DNA of 64,000 bases from Gardnerella vaginalis (GTDB lineage: Bacteria; Actinomycetota; Actinomycetes; Actinomycetales; Bifidobacteriaceae): positions 103,247 through 167,246 of the forward strand of contig NZ_KQ956825.1 of NCBI RefSeq assembly GCF_001546455.1, given 5' to 3'. The position numbers and the translations under genes are program-made. Numbering within the stretch: position 1 is the first letter of the stretch; each line of letters starts with the position of its first letter. The notes under the pieces are model-generated. The model did no database searches. It worked only from the letters and a program-made list of their open reading frames with translations, and had not been told where the DNA came from. Positions 1 through 8,459 of this stretch are shown here, piece after piece.

Positions 1-965
1 TTATTCTAGACATTTTTGCTCAGCATGCAACAAGCAGGGAAGGAAAGGCGCAAGTCGAGCTTGCTCAGCTTCAATACATGCTTCCGCGACTTAGAGGTTG
101 GGGTGCTGCTCTTTCTAGGCAGGCTGGAGGTCGCGCTGCTGGAGACGCTGGAATCGGCTCTAGAGGCCCAGGTGAGACAAAAATCGAGATGGATAGGCGC
201 GCAATTAGGAATCGAATTTCAAAATTGCGTCACGACATTGCGCTAATGGCACCAACTCGCGAAACAAAACGTGGATCTAGGCGTCGTCAAGATATTCCAA
301 CCGTTGCAGTAGTGGGGTATACAAACGCTGGGAAATCTTCGATTATAAATAGACTTACTGGCTCTAAAGAGCTTGTAGAAAACGCGCTTTTTGCCACTTT
401 GGATACTGCTGTTCGAAAGTCTTTAACTAAAGATGGGCGCACGTACACGCTTGTAGACACGGTCGGTTTTGTGCGAAGGCTGCCAACTCAGCTTGTAGAA
501 GCGTTTAAGTCAACTTTGGAAGAGGTTGGACAGGCAGACGTTATTTTGCACGTTGTTGACGGTTCTCACCCAGACCCAGTATCTCAGATTGAAGCAGTAA
601 ACGAGGTTTTGGCTCAGATTGATGGTGTAGAAGACATTGCGCAGATTATTGCGTTTAATAAGTCGGACGTTATGCAAGAGCCAATGCGTTTGCGTTTGCA
701 ATCTTTGTACCCCGATTCTTTAATTGTGTCTGCCGCAAGTGGCGAAAATATTGAGCGACTAAAAACGCGTATGGAAAATTTGTTACCTTCCCCACATGTT
801 CACGTTAAAGTCACTCTTCCTTACAGCGATTATTCGGGATCTCTGCTATCTAAAGTTAGGGAAAATGGCATTGTAAAATCGGCGGAATACAAGGATTCTG
901 GAGTGTATTTAGATGCTCTTGTTAACGATTCTTTAGCGGCAAAACTTATGCAAATTGCGGTTTAA
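1..965 (+). CDS. hflX: GTPase HflX, C-terminal part (5' end outside window)
   Basis: HflX is a ribosome-associated GTPase that splits or rescues stalled ribosomes. The open frame already runs at base 1, so the N-terminus lies upstream of the window. The visible part begins in the HflX-specific domain (words such as ILDIFAQHA and SREGKAQVELAQLQY), then the glycine-rich joint GIGSRGPGETKIEMDRR that is diagnostic of the family. The G domain follows: P-loop GYTNAGKSS, G3 DTVGF and G4 NKSD. A short C-terminal domain ends at the TAA at 963-965. About 130 bases separate it from ldh, so it need not be co-transcribed with it. Nothing looks broken. Confidence 0.93.
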   Translation, partial: ILDIFAQHATSREGKAQVELAQLQYMLPRLRGWGAALSRQAGGRAAGDAGIGSRGPGETKIEMDRRAIRNRISKLRHDIALMAPTRETKRGSRRRQDIPTVAVVGYTNAGKSSIINRLTGSKELVENALFATLDTAVRKSLTKDGRTYTLVDTVGFVRRLPTQLVEAFKSTLEEVGQADVILHVVDGSHPDPVSQIEAVNEVLAQIDGVEDIAQIIAFNKSDVMQEPMRLRLQSLYPDSLIVSAASGENIERLKTRMENLLPSPHVHVKVTLPYSDYSGSLLSKVRENGIVKSAEYKDSGVYLDALVNDSLAAKLMQIAV

Positions 966-1069
966 GCAAAATTCCGTAGGTGTGATTAAAGTAAAAGCTG
1001 TTCATGCATATATCTCTATTGTGAGAGCAGCCCTTATATTTTGAGTTATTTATTTAGCTAGAGGGTTGA

Positions 1070-2059
<990 letters not shown>

Positions 2060-2065
2060 TATTAG

Positions 2066-2103
2066 CTTTATGCTTTATGTTTTATGCTTTTAGGCTTTTA
2101 TGC
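2066..2103. repeat. Degenerate CTTTTATG repeats after ldh
   Basis: About five 7-8 base units of the form CTTTATG/CTTTTATG stand in a row just past the ldh stop codon. Seen directly. It is one of many short tandem repeats at gene ends in this window. Confidence 0.55.
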
Positions 2104-2145
2104 TTGGCTGTTCGTAAAGCGCTAATTATTAAGATTTAAGTCTTG

Positions 2146-2186
2146 AAAGTCGCTCCTTCAATCTTTGTTTTGGGGGAGCGGCTTTT
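2146..2186 (+). terminator. Rho-independent terminator of ldh
   Basis: An 11-base-pair stem (AAAGTCGCTCC at 2146-2156 with 2175-2185, one G-T pair) closes an 18-base loop and ends in a run of T. It lies between ldh and sufS. Confidence 0.75.
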
Positions 2187-2218
2187 AAGTTATAAATTTG
2201 CTTAAAAGGGGATTTTGA

Positions 2219-3565
2219 ATGTTTAATCATAAAAATCTTAAAACAGATAATGTGTTAATGTGCGATTTTGAAGATTTGCGCTATCAGTTTCCCATTTTAA
2301 GCCGCAAAGTACATTCAAAACCCTTGATTTACTTGGATTCTGCAGCAACTTCCCAAAAGCCGCAAGTTGTGATTAACGCCGAAAGCGAGTTTTATAAAAC
2401 GATTAATGCTGGCGTGCATAGAGGAGCGCACGAGTTGGCAGCGCTTAGCACAGTTGCTTTTGAAGAAGCGCGTGCAAAAGTTGCAAAGTTGGTTGGCGCT
2501 TGTAGCAAAGAAGGCAGCGAAGAGATTGTTGTTACACCTGGGGCTACAGGAGCGCTGAATCTTCTCGCCACTTCTATTGGAAATGCAACGATTAACGCTA
2601 GGCTAAATCGCCCTGGTTTTACGGAAGATAACTTAACTTTGAGTCATAATTTTGTGATTAATAAGGGAGACAATATTGTTGTTTCTAGGGCAGATCATCA
2701 TTCCGTTTTGTTGCCATTCCAAGAGCTTGCGATTCGCTCAGGCGCGGAGCTTCGCTGGATTGATGTAACTGAAGATGGCCGCGTGCGAACGGACGCGGAT
2801 TATCTAAGCACTGTTATTGATGAGCGCACTAGAATCGTTGCTGTTACGCATATTAGCAACGTTACAGGCGCAATCACAGATGTTTCGCCAATTTGCAAGC
2901 GTGCGCACCAAGTTGGGGCAATTTTTGTTCTTGACGCTTGCCAGTCTGTTCCGCATATTCCAGTTGATTTTCACGCTCTAGACGTTGATTTTGCAGCGTT
3001 TAGTGCGCATAAAATGTACGGTCCTACGGGTGTTGGATTCTTGTATGGCCGCCGCAATCTTTTAGATGCACTTCCGCCAGCCAATTTTGGAGGATCTATG
3101 GTGGAGCTTGCATGGCTTAACAAGCCGGCACAATACATGGATGCGCCTTACCGTTTTGAGGCAGGAACTCAGCCAGTTGCACAAATGGTTGCGGCAGGAG
3201 TTGCTGCGGATTGGCTGCGCGAGTTAAATATGGAAAAAGTTGCAGAACACGAGAAGTGCATTGCAGCTAAATTACTGGAATTACAAGATATTCCAGGCGT
3301 TCGCATTCTTGGACCGCTTGATTTAAACAATCGCATTGGCACAGTTTCTTTTGAAGTTGAAGGCGTGCATCCGCACGACGTTGGCCAGTTTTTGGATGCG
3401 CAAGGAATCGCGATTCGCGTTGGGCATCATTGCGCTCAGCCGATTCATCGCCATTTTGGCGTGTATGCTTCCAATCGCGCATCTGTTGGTGTTTATAACA
3501 CAATCGAAGAAGCTAGCGTGCTTGTGGAAGCCGTTTCCCGCGTTCGCGCATATTTTGGCGCATAG
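2219..3565 (+). CDS. sufS: Cysteine desulfurase SufS
   Basis: SufS is a PLP enzyme that removes sulfur from cysteine and passes the persulfide to SufU for Fe-S cluster assembly. The 448-residue protein has the PLP lysine in SAHKMYGPTGVGFLYG and the active-site Cys in RVGHHCAQPIHRHFG, the group II (SufS/CsdA) form. An insert of about 20 residues before the NKGDNIVVSRADHHS strand makes it somewhat longer than usual. The ATG at 2219 follows AAAAGGGGAT; a second ATG 39 bases on (2258) is possible and would leave a more usual N-terminus. sufU starts 27 bases downstream, so the two are an operon. Confidence 0.93.
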   Translation: MFNHKNLKTDNVLMCDFEDLRYQFPILSRKVHSKPLIYLDSAATSQKPQVVINAESEFYKTINAGVHRGAHELAALSTVAFEEARAKVAKLVGACSKEGSEEIVVTPGATGALNLLATSIGNATINARLNRPGFTEDNLTLSHNFVINKGDNIVVSRADHHSVLLPFQELAIRSGAELRWIDVTEDGRVRTDADYLSTVIDERTRIVAVTHISNVTGAITDVSPICKRAHQVGAIFVLDACQSVPHIPVDFHALDVDFAAFSAHKMYGPTGVGFLYGRRNLLDALPPANFGGSMVELAWLNKPAQYMDAPYRFEAGTQPVAQMVAAGVAADWLRELNMEKVAEHEKCIAAKLLELQDIPGVRILGPLDLNNRIGTVSFEVEGVHPHDVGQFLDAQGIAIRVGHHCAQPIHRHFGVYASNRASVGVYNTIEEASVLVEAVSRVRAYFGA

Positions 3566-3592
3566 TCTAATATTTTAAAGCAAGGAGTGCGT

Positions 3593-4240
3593 ATGTTCGA
3601 TATGAGTTTTGATGATGGTAGTGGCTTAGAAAGCATGTATCAAGAAGTGATTCTGGATGCTGCTAGAAATCCGCATGGAAAAACGCATTTTTTGAGCACA
3701 GAGAGTCTTTTAAAAGCAGAAATGCAGGAAGAGAAAGTTGCGGATGTTGCGGAAAAGTCGCAAGCAGCTGAAGAGTTAAAAAACGATTCTAATATAACAA
3801 TTACAAATCATCACGAAAATTGTGCTGTAGAAGCTAATAAAGGCTACGCATTTGGCGAATCTCATCAATTTAACCCAACTTGTGGAGATGAGGTTACAAT
3901 GCATGTGGAACTCGCTAAAAACGCTGATAATTCAAGCAATGCGCTTGTTAAAAGTATTAAGTGGGATGGCCACGGTTGCTCAATATCTCAAGCGAGTCTT
4001 TCGATTATGGTTGATTTGGTTGAGGGAAAAACTGTTGCGGATGCCTTGCGATTGGCCGCTCTTTTCCACAAGCTTATGGAATCTAGGGGAGCGGGGTTAA
4101 AAAGCGAGCAAGACGAGGATGATTTGGAAGATGCAATGGTTTTTCAAGGCGTTTCTAAATATCCAATGCGAATCAAGTGCGCGTTGCTTGCATGGGAAGG
4201 CTTAAAAGACGGTATTGCAAAGGCTATTGAGGCTTTATAA
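3593..4240 (+). CDS. sufU: Fe-S cluster assembly sulfurtransferase SufU
   Basis: SufU accepts sulfur from SufS in a zinc-dependent way. Its three Cys ligands are visible in NPTCGDEV, GHGCSISQAS and IKCALLAW, with the Asp after the first Cys. I place the start at the ATG at 3593, five bases after AAGGAG; a GTG at 3587 lies inside the Shine-Dalgarno. At about 215 residues it is clearly longer than the roughly 150 of typical SufU. The extra length is a charged, low-complexity insert of some 40 residues between the N-terminal helix and the first Cys. The stop codon lies in a 20-bp tandem duplication (4231-4270). Confidence 0.9.
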   Translation: MFDMSFDDGSGLESMYQEVILDAARNPHGKTHFLSTESLLKAEMQEEKVADVAEKSQAAEELKNDSNITITNHHENCAVEANKGYAFGESHQFNPTCGDEVTMHVELAKNADNSSNALVKSIKWDGHGCSISQASLSIMVDLVEGKTVADALRLAALFHKLMESRGAGLKSEQDEDDLEDAMVFQGVSKYPMRIKCALLAWEGLKDGIAKAIEAL

Positions 4241-4270
4241 AATCGTATGTGGCTTTATAAAATCGCAGTG
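4231..4270. repeat. 20-bp tandem duplication over the sufU stop
   Basis: Two adjacent 20-base units, 4231-4250 and 4251-4270, share their first 15 bases exactly (GGCTTTATAAAATCG). The sufU TAA (4238-4240) is in the first unit. Confidence 0.8.
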
Positions 4271-4293
4271 TAACACCAAAAATAAGGAACAAG

Positions 4294-4725
4294 ATGGCAG
4301 AAAATCAAGCAGAATCAACTCTTAGCGCAAACAATATTGGGCGCGTGAGCGAGGAAGATATTCAAGAGGCTTTGCACAATGTTTTAGACCCAGAGCTTGG
4401 TATTGATGTTGTTGATTTGGGCTTGGTTTACGGGATTGAAATTGACGAGCTTGGTCGCGCGATTCTTACAATGACGCTTACAACGCCTGCTTGCCCGCTT
4501 ACGGATTTGATTGAAGACGAGTGTGCGAGTGCGCTGGTGGGGCTTGTAGACGAATTTAGAATTGATTGGACTTGGAAGCCGCGTTGGAGTGTTGAAAATA
4601 TTACGGAAGATGGGCGCGCGCAGCTTGAGGCGCTTGGGTATAATTTGAACAATTTGCCTGCTAGCTTTGGCGCTGGTGTTTCTGGAATGTCATCCTACGC
4701 TGGCGGAATTTCTCCAACCGAATAA
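4294..4725 (+). CDS. SufT-like metal-sulfur cluster assembly factor (DUF59/MIP18)
   Basis: This small 143-residue protein of the MIP18/DUF59 family (SufT/PaaD group) is thought to help Fe-S cluster maturation or transfer. The family core is visible: a helix, then DPELGIDVVDLGLVYGI, then TMTLTTPACPLTD with the conserved Cys. It lies 53 bases after sufU in the same direction, the usual actinobacterial order SufS-SufU-SufT. The scaffold genes sufB, sufC and sufD are not in the window. The start follows AATAAGGAACAAG. Confidence 0.88.
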   Translation: MAENQAESTLSANNIGRVSEEDIQEALHNVLDPELGIDVVDLGLVYGIEIDELGRAILTMTLTTPACPLTDLIEDECASALVGLVDEFRIDWTWKPRWSVENITEDGRAQLEALGYNLNNLPASFGAGVSGMSSYAGGISPTE

Positions 4726-4738
4726 TTTAGGATTTTTA

Positions 4739-5419
4739 ATGATTTATGCAGAAGATTTTTCGCCTAATCGCAATGATTTTAAGAATAGTGATGATTGCAA
4801 GAATAGTGATGGCTGCTGCGATTTGTGTGCGCAAAAAATTGTTGAAAACAGCATAACGGATGTTGTTTTTGACTTGCATCTTCTTGTTGATTGGGATGCG
4901 CGGCGCACGTTGGAATCGGATTATCCAGATTATATTGGCGAAGTTCTGTTTAGCTACGAGCCAGAATGGGGTTTTGAGTTTCATGAGGCTTTGCGAGAGG
5001 CGGCATGGAGCAGCCAGCGCGCGCTGGAATCGTTTAGCGAGCATCACGGTCCTGCTGTAACTTGGCTTTATCGCCTGTATTTTAAGAATTTTTCACGCGG
5101 ATTTTTAGGGGAGCGAGCGCGTTTTGCGTCTCTTGCTCGCGATTTGATTGCAAAAGGTGTGCGCGTTTGGGCGTTGGGAAATGCTTCGCAAGAGTGGATT
5201 GATTGTGCGCGCGCAACTTGCCCAATACTTGGCGAGATAAATGGCGTTAGTGCATCTTGCGAATCGCATTTGCGCAAGCCGAATATTATGATTTATCGAG
5301 ATTTTTTGCACAAAAATGGTTTGCGTGTATCTTCCACCGTTTTTGTTGAATCGGATTTGCGTAGCTTAAAAACTGCGCAAAGAATTGACTGTGCATCTGC
5401 AAAATTATTCACACTGTAA
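4739..5419 (+). CDS. HAD-superfamily hydrolase, diverged
   Basis: This is a haloacid-dehalogenase-type hydrolase, probably a phosphatase of unknown substrate. Motif I is VVFDLHLLVDW, so the nucleophile Asp is present but the second Asp of the usual DxD is a His, as in some dehalogenase-like members. Motif II is around WALGNAS, the motif III Lys is in HLRKPN, and motif IV is a weak FVESDLRS. The first 35 or so residues are a polar, Asn/Asp-rich extension. I prefer the ATG at 4739, 13 bases after the SufT-like gene; the frame is open further upstream but would overlap that gene. The missing second Asp makes catalysis uncertain. Confidence 0.7.
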   Translation: MIYAEDFSPNRNDFKNSDDCKNSDGCCDLCAQKIVENSITDVVFDLHLLVDWDARRTLESDYPDYIGEVLFSYEPEWGFEFHEALREAAWSSQRALESFSEHHGPAVTWLYRLYFKNFSRGFLGERARFASLARDLIAKGVRVWALGNASQEWIDCARATCPILGEINGVSASCESHLRKPNIMIYRDFLHKNGLRVSSTVFVESDLRSLKTAQRIDCASAKLFTL

Positions 5420-5440
5420 TAAAACTATTCACACTATAGT
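5401..5440. repeat. 20-bp tandem duplication over the HAD gene stop
   Basis: Units 5401-5420 and 5421-5440 agree at 17 of 20 bases (shared word TATTCACACT). The TAA at 5417-5419 lies in the first unit. Confidence 0.75.
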
Positions 5441-5444
5441 TGCC

Positions 5445-6092
5445 TCAACATTTGTCGGCGGATTCAAGTGAATCGTAGCCATACATGTGCACAGTATTTT
5501 CAATAATCATTTGCGTAAGATTTAGATTTTTTGCTGCTAAATCTTCTATAAAATCCTTATATTTAGCAAAAGTATCGGCAGAATACGTGCTTAATTCTCC
5601 TCGCAAATACGTTTCAAAAGACGTATTTTCTGCTGTATCTTCGCTTGTTTTTAAAACGCGCATTGCAAGACCTAAATGAGGGTAGCGATTGCGAAAATCG
5701 TCCGCCCATTTAACTTGCGTTAAAATAATCTTCTCTTGCTCGCTTTTTCTAGGCTCCAAAATCGGCTTAATATAAGGCTTAATCGTGCGCTCAAAAATTT
5801 CTGGAGCAGTAGACTCCATCATTCTTGCATATTTTTCTGTTATCAAATTACCGCCATCGCTATTTGCGCGCTCAAGATCTTTTTTATAAGACTCTTGCAA
5901 ATCGCGCGGCCAAGTTAAAAATTGGCTCATTCGCATAATGTGGAATGTTGGCCAGTTTCCTTGACAGTTCGCGCGTCCGCCTTCGTTTTGCGTAAGCTGG
6001 AATTGCTGCCATTCTAGTTTTGTAATTTCTTCTGCAAGCTTTTGCGTTTTTGGATTTTGTGTTTTCGAATTTGATAATGAATTGCACATCAT
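5445..6092 (-). CDS. DUF4125 family protein
   Basis: I recognise the DUF4125 family by its opening LEWQQFQLTQNEGGRANCQ followed by TFHIMRMSQFLTWP. No function is established. The protein is about 215 residues, soluble and charged, with no membrane segment. The ATG at 6092 overlaps the stop of the upstream DUF4037 gene as ATGA, and AAGGAG stands three bases before it; a second in-frame ATG at 6089 is equally well placed. The overlap means the two are translated together and probably act together. DUF4125 and DUF4037 genes are often neighbours in other Gram-positive genomes (from memory). Confidence 0.8.
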   Translation of the reverse strand: MMCNSLSNSKTQNPKTQKLAEEITKLEWQQFQLTQNEGGRANCQGNWPTFHIMRMSQFLTWPRDLQESYKKDLERANSDGGNLITEKYARMMESTAPEIFERTIKPYIKPILEPRKSEQEKIILTQVKWADDFRNRYPHLGLAMRVLKTSEDTAENTSFETYLRGELSTYSADTFAKYKDFIEDLAAKNLNLTQMIIENTVHMYGYDSLESADKC

Positions 6093-8185
6093 AAGCTCCT
6101 TAAGCACGTAGCGCGCGAATTAATATGCGCTTCAACATACGGGCGTTGCCATTCTAAAAACGTCTCGCTGCAATCGCTTAAGCCTTGATATTTAAGCTCT
6201 TGCACTACTTCGTTGCACACGTTTTGAATAATTTCGTTTATTTTAGATTCGGCTTCGCTGCCGCCTTTTGTGCCTTCGCCAAATCCGATTCCACCAAAGC
6301 ATGCTGCGGAGCTTAGTCGCATAAGCGATTCAAGTTGATTGCACACGCCAGAAAGTCTAGACGCCATTCGCGCGCTTAGCTTGCGAAGTGCTGCAAATTG
6401 CCATTTGTAATATGGCAAATATCCCGCACTTATTGGGTTATTTAGCAAAAACACGATTGAAGCTGTTGCATGCACAAACTCGTTTATAGAAAGCCACGCT
6501 GCAGCTCCATCTTTTCGCGCTAGCATTCGTGGAACGTTGTATTGGCCTGCTTGAGCCATCATGCCAAGTCTTCTAGAAATCAGCGAGATTCTCACATCGT
6601 CCGGCATGAGTTTGAAACTTTGCCGCGTTTTGCTAAATTCTCCAAGTGGGTCTGCAAAAATTTGGCCGTTTGTAGCTGCAGCAAGTGTTGACTCGCTTAG
6701 CGAAAGCCATAAATACGGCTCGTTTTGGCTTGGCGCGGCGGAAAATCCTGTTATGTTTTCAAAAAACTTAGCTATACTAAATACGCCAACTCGCTTGCTG
6801 CCTTCGCATGATTTAGCGCGCGGCGTTTCTTCGCGAGAGCCAAATCCAGCAAATTCTTGCGGCAAATCGTTGTAAGCTGCTTGCAAATCGTCGCCAATTT
6901 TCGCATAGTCTTCATCTGTAAGCCATAAGCAGAATCCTGGTCCAAAATCGTGGTCGCGTGAAATCTCGTCGTCAAATCCGTAGCATTCCGATCCGTGGCC
7001 CGCTAATCCTGCAGCTATGCGGTTTTTGTAGTCTTTAAATTTTGGTAATTCAAGCAGCGGCTTTCCGTAGGTTTGCCAATATTCTTTTGCAAGTTGCATG
7101 CCGTTTTTTATTTTTGGATTATTTTCTGCTTTTATATTTTTGTTTGATTGTGTAGTTTTATTTGACTCTGGCTGTGCTTGTGTGGTTGCTTGCGATTTTT
7201 CCGCAGCACACTGAATCGCATCCGCCACGCCGCCAGCCGTAAACTTTTCTGCTGCCTTCTGCGCTTGCCGCAAATTTTCCAGCGTAATCGCATACGACTC
7301 GCTATCTTCCCCGTAGCATTGTGCAATCAAATCAAGTGCTTCTTTGTAGCTTTGTGCCGCGCTAGTGTAGTTTTCCATTGCGTATTGAACTTGCGCAAAA
7401 CCTGCCAAAGCGGATGCATAATGCGGCTGATTCTGGTTGCCGCCAGCTTTATAAATGTCTATGCTTTTTTGCGCATGACTAAAAGCAAGATTTACTAGGG
7501 AAGAGTAGCTATTTTGCGCCTCTTGTGTCTCTTGTACTTCCCGCGCTTCTTGTACTTCCCGCGCTTCTTGCAAAATCGCCAACGCAATATTTGTGTGAGT
7601 TGCTGCTACGTCAATATCGGTAGAAGTGTTTAAACTCGTTTCTTCCAAGATTTCAAGCGCTTTTTTAAGCTGCTCAACAGCCTTTGCAGTGCTGCCTGTT
7701 TCGCTGTAAAGCATTGAAAGATTGTTGTGAAGGGCAGCGAGTTTTCTATCGTTTGGTTTTAGCGTTTTCGATGATTCTTTAATAGCTTGAGAATATATTT
7801 CTGTTGCGCGTTCATAATCGCCAGCTGCGCGAAGGCTTGTAGCAGCGTTAATCAGCGTGGTTGTGCCTGCTTCGCTGCCTGCTAAATCCATCTTTTTTGC
7901 CAAATCTAGCGCATTATCAATGATTGGCTTGTTTTTTGTGTGTTCTCCTCTAGACCTATAAAATCCCATCAACTCATTTAATACAGATAGTTGCAATGCT
8001 TGAGCGTTTGCTTTTTCTTGGTTTGATTCTTCTTGGTTTGATTCTTCGCTTGATTCTTGCGATTCGCCATATGCGCAATTTGCTTCGTGCAGCGCATCCA
8101 TCAAGTATTTTTCGATTTCTTGCGCATTTGTGTGAGCAGCAAACATATTGTCAAGCTCTTTATATAATTGAACAACGTCTAACAT
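6089..8185 (-). CDS. TPR-repeat protein with C-terminal DUF4037 (nucleotidyltransferase-like motif)
   Basis: This 698-residue protein has two parts. Residues 1 to about 320 are helical repeats of TPR type (for example ALHNNLSMLYSETGSTAKAVEQ), with Gln/Glu-rich linkers. From about residue 360 it is a DUF4037 domain with the core GHGSECYGFDDEISRDHDFG. That core reads as the nucleotidyltransferase-fold pattern G-S, about ten residues, D-x-D. The function is not known; the pattern suggests nucleotide transfer but this is inference. In-frame tandem repeats lie in the linkers (15 bp at 8016-8045, 18 bp at 7531-7566). It is coupled to the DUF4125 gene by an ATGA overlap. Confidence 0.8.
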   Translation of the reverse strand: MLDVVQLYKELDNMFAAHTNAQEIEKYLMDALHEANCAYGESQESSEESNQEESNQEKANAQALQLSVLNELMGFYRSRGEHTKNKPIIDNALDLAKKMDLAGSEAGTTTLINAATSLRAAGDYERATEIYSQAIKESSKTLKPNDRKLAALHNNLSMLYSETGSTAKAVEQLKKALEILEETSLNTSTDIDVAATHTNIALAILQEAREVQEAREVQETQEAQNSYSSLVNLAFSHAQKSIDIYKAGGNQNQPHYASALAGFAQVQYAMENYTSAAQSYKEALDLIAQCYGEDSESYAITLENLRQAQKAAEKFTAGGVADAIQCAAEKSQATTQAQPESNKTTQSNKNIKAENNPKIKNGMQLAKEYWQTYGKPLLELPKFKDYKNRIAAGLAGHGSECYGFDDEISRDHDFGPGFCLWLTDEDYAKIGDDLQAAYNDLPQEFAGFGSREETPRAKSCEGSKRVGVFSIAKFFENITGFSAAPSQNEPYLWLSLSESTLAAATNGQIFADPLGEFSKTRQSFKLMPDDVRISLISRRLGMMAQAGQYNVPRMLARKDGAAAWLSINEFVHATASIVFLLNNPISAGYLPYYKWQFAALRKLSARMASRLSGVCNQLESLMRLSSAACFGGIGFGEGTKGGSEAESKINEIIQNVCNEVVQELKYQGLSDCSETFLEWQRPYVEAHINSRATCLRSL
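7531..7566. repeat. 18-bp in-frame tandem repeat
   Basis: Two perfect 18-base units (CTTGTACTTCCCGCGCTT on the plus strand) encode a repeated VQEARE-type hexapeptide in the TPR protein. A partial copy precedes them. Confidence 0.85.
8016..8045. repeat. 15-bp in-frame tandem repeat
   Basis: Two perfect copies of TCTTGGTTTGATTCT encode repeated ESNQE near the N-terminus of the TPR-DUF4037 protein. Confidence 0.85.
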
Positions 8186-8459
8186 TTAAGCCACCCTGCT
8201 TCTTGCGATTAAATTCTGTTTTATTCACTACTTAATCATAGCGAATTATTTGTTTATAAGAGTGTTGCAACGTGCGTGATTCTTGTTTTATTTTTTAAAG
8301 ATTTGTAATAATTTACATTAACTATTTTTGTTTAAGGTTAGTTTTTTATAAAAAATAGTTGTTTTTTAGTGTATTTTACATTTTCTATTCCATTTTTTTT
8401 TTTTAAGTGCTAGCGTTGATATTTTAGGGATAGCATTTTATTTTGCATAGGATTAGAAG
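8186..8459. promoter_or_regulatory. Divergent AT-rich spacer between the TPR-DUF4037 gene and the surface-protein gene
   Basis: The spacer must hold the promoters of both divergent genes. It contains a 10-bp inverted repeat, AACTATTTTT at 8330-8339 with AAAAATAGTT at 8351-8360, and a run of 12 T at 8393-8404. No confident -35/-10 pair was found; TATTTT at 8420-8425 would place the T tract at the -35 position of the surface-protein gene. Confidence 0.4.
8393..8404. repeat. Poly-T tract, 12 T
   Basis: An uninterrupted run of 12 T lies 55 bases upstream of the ATG of the BspA-like surface protein. It is the longest homopolymer I noticed in the window. Confidence 0.9.

Noticed and set aside
4667..4738. 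Upstream extension of the HAD hydrolase gene
   Set aside because: It would overlap the SufT-like gene by about 60 bases; the ATG at 4739 fits the spacing better.
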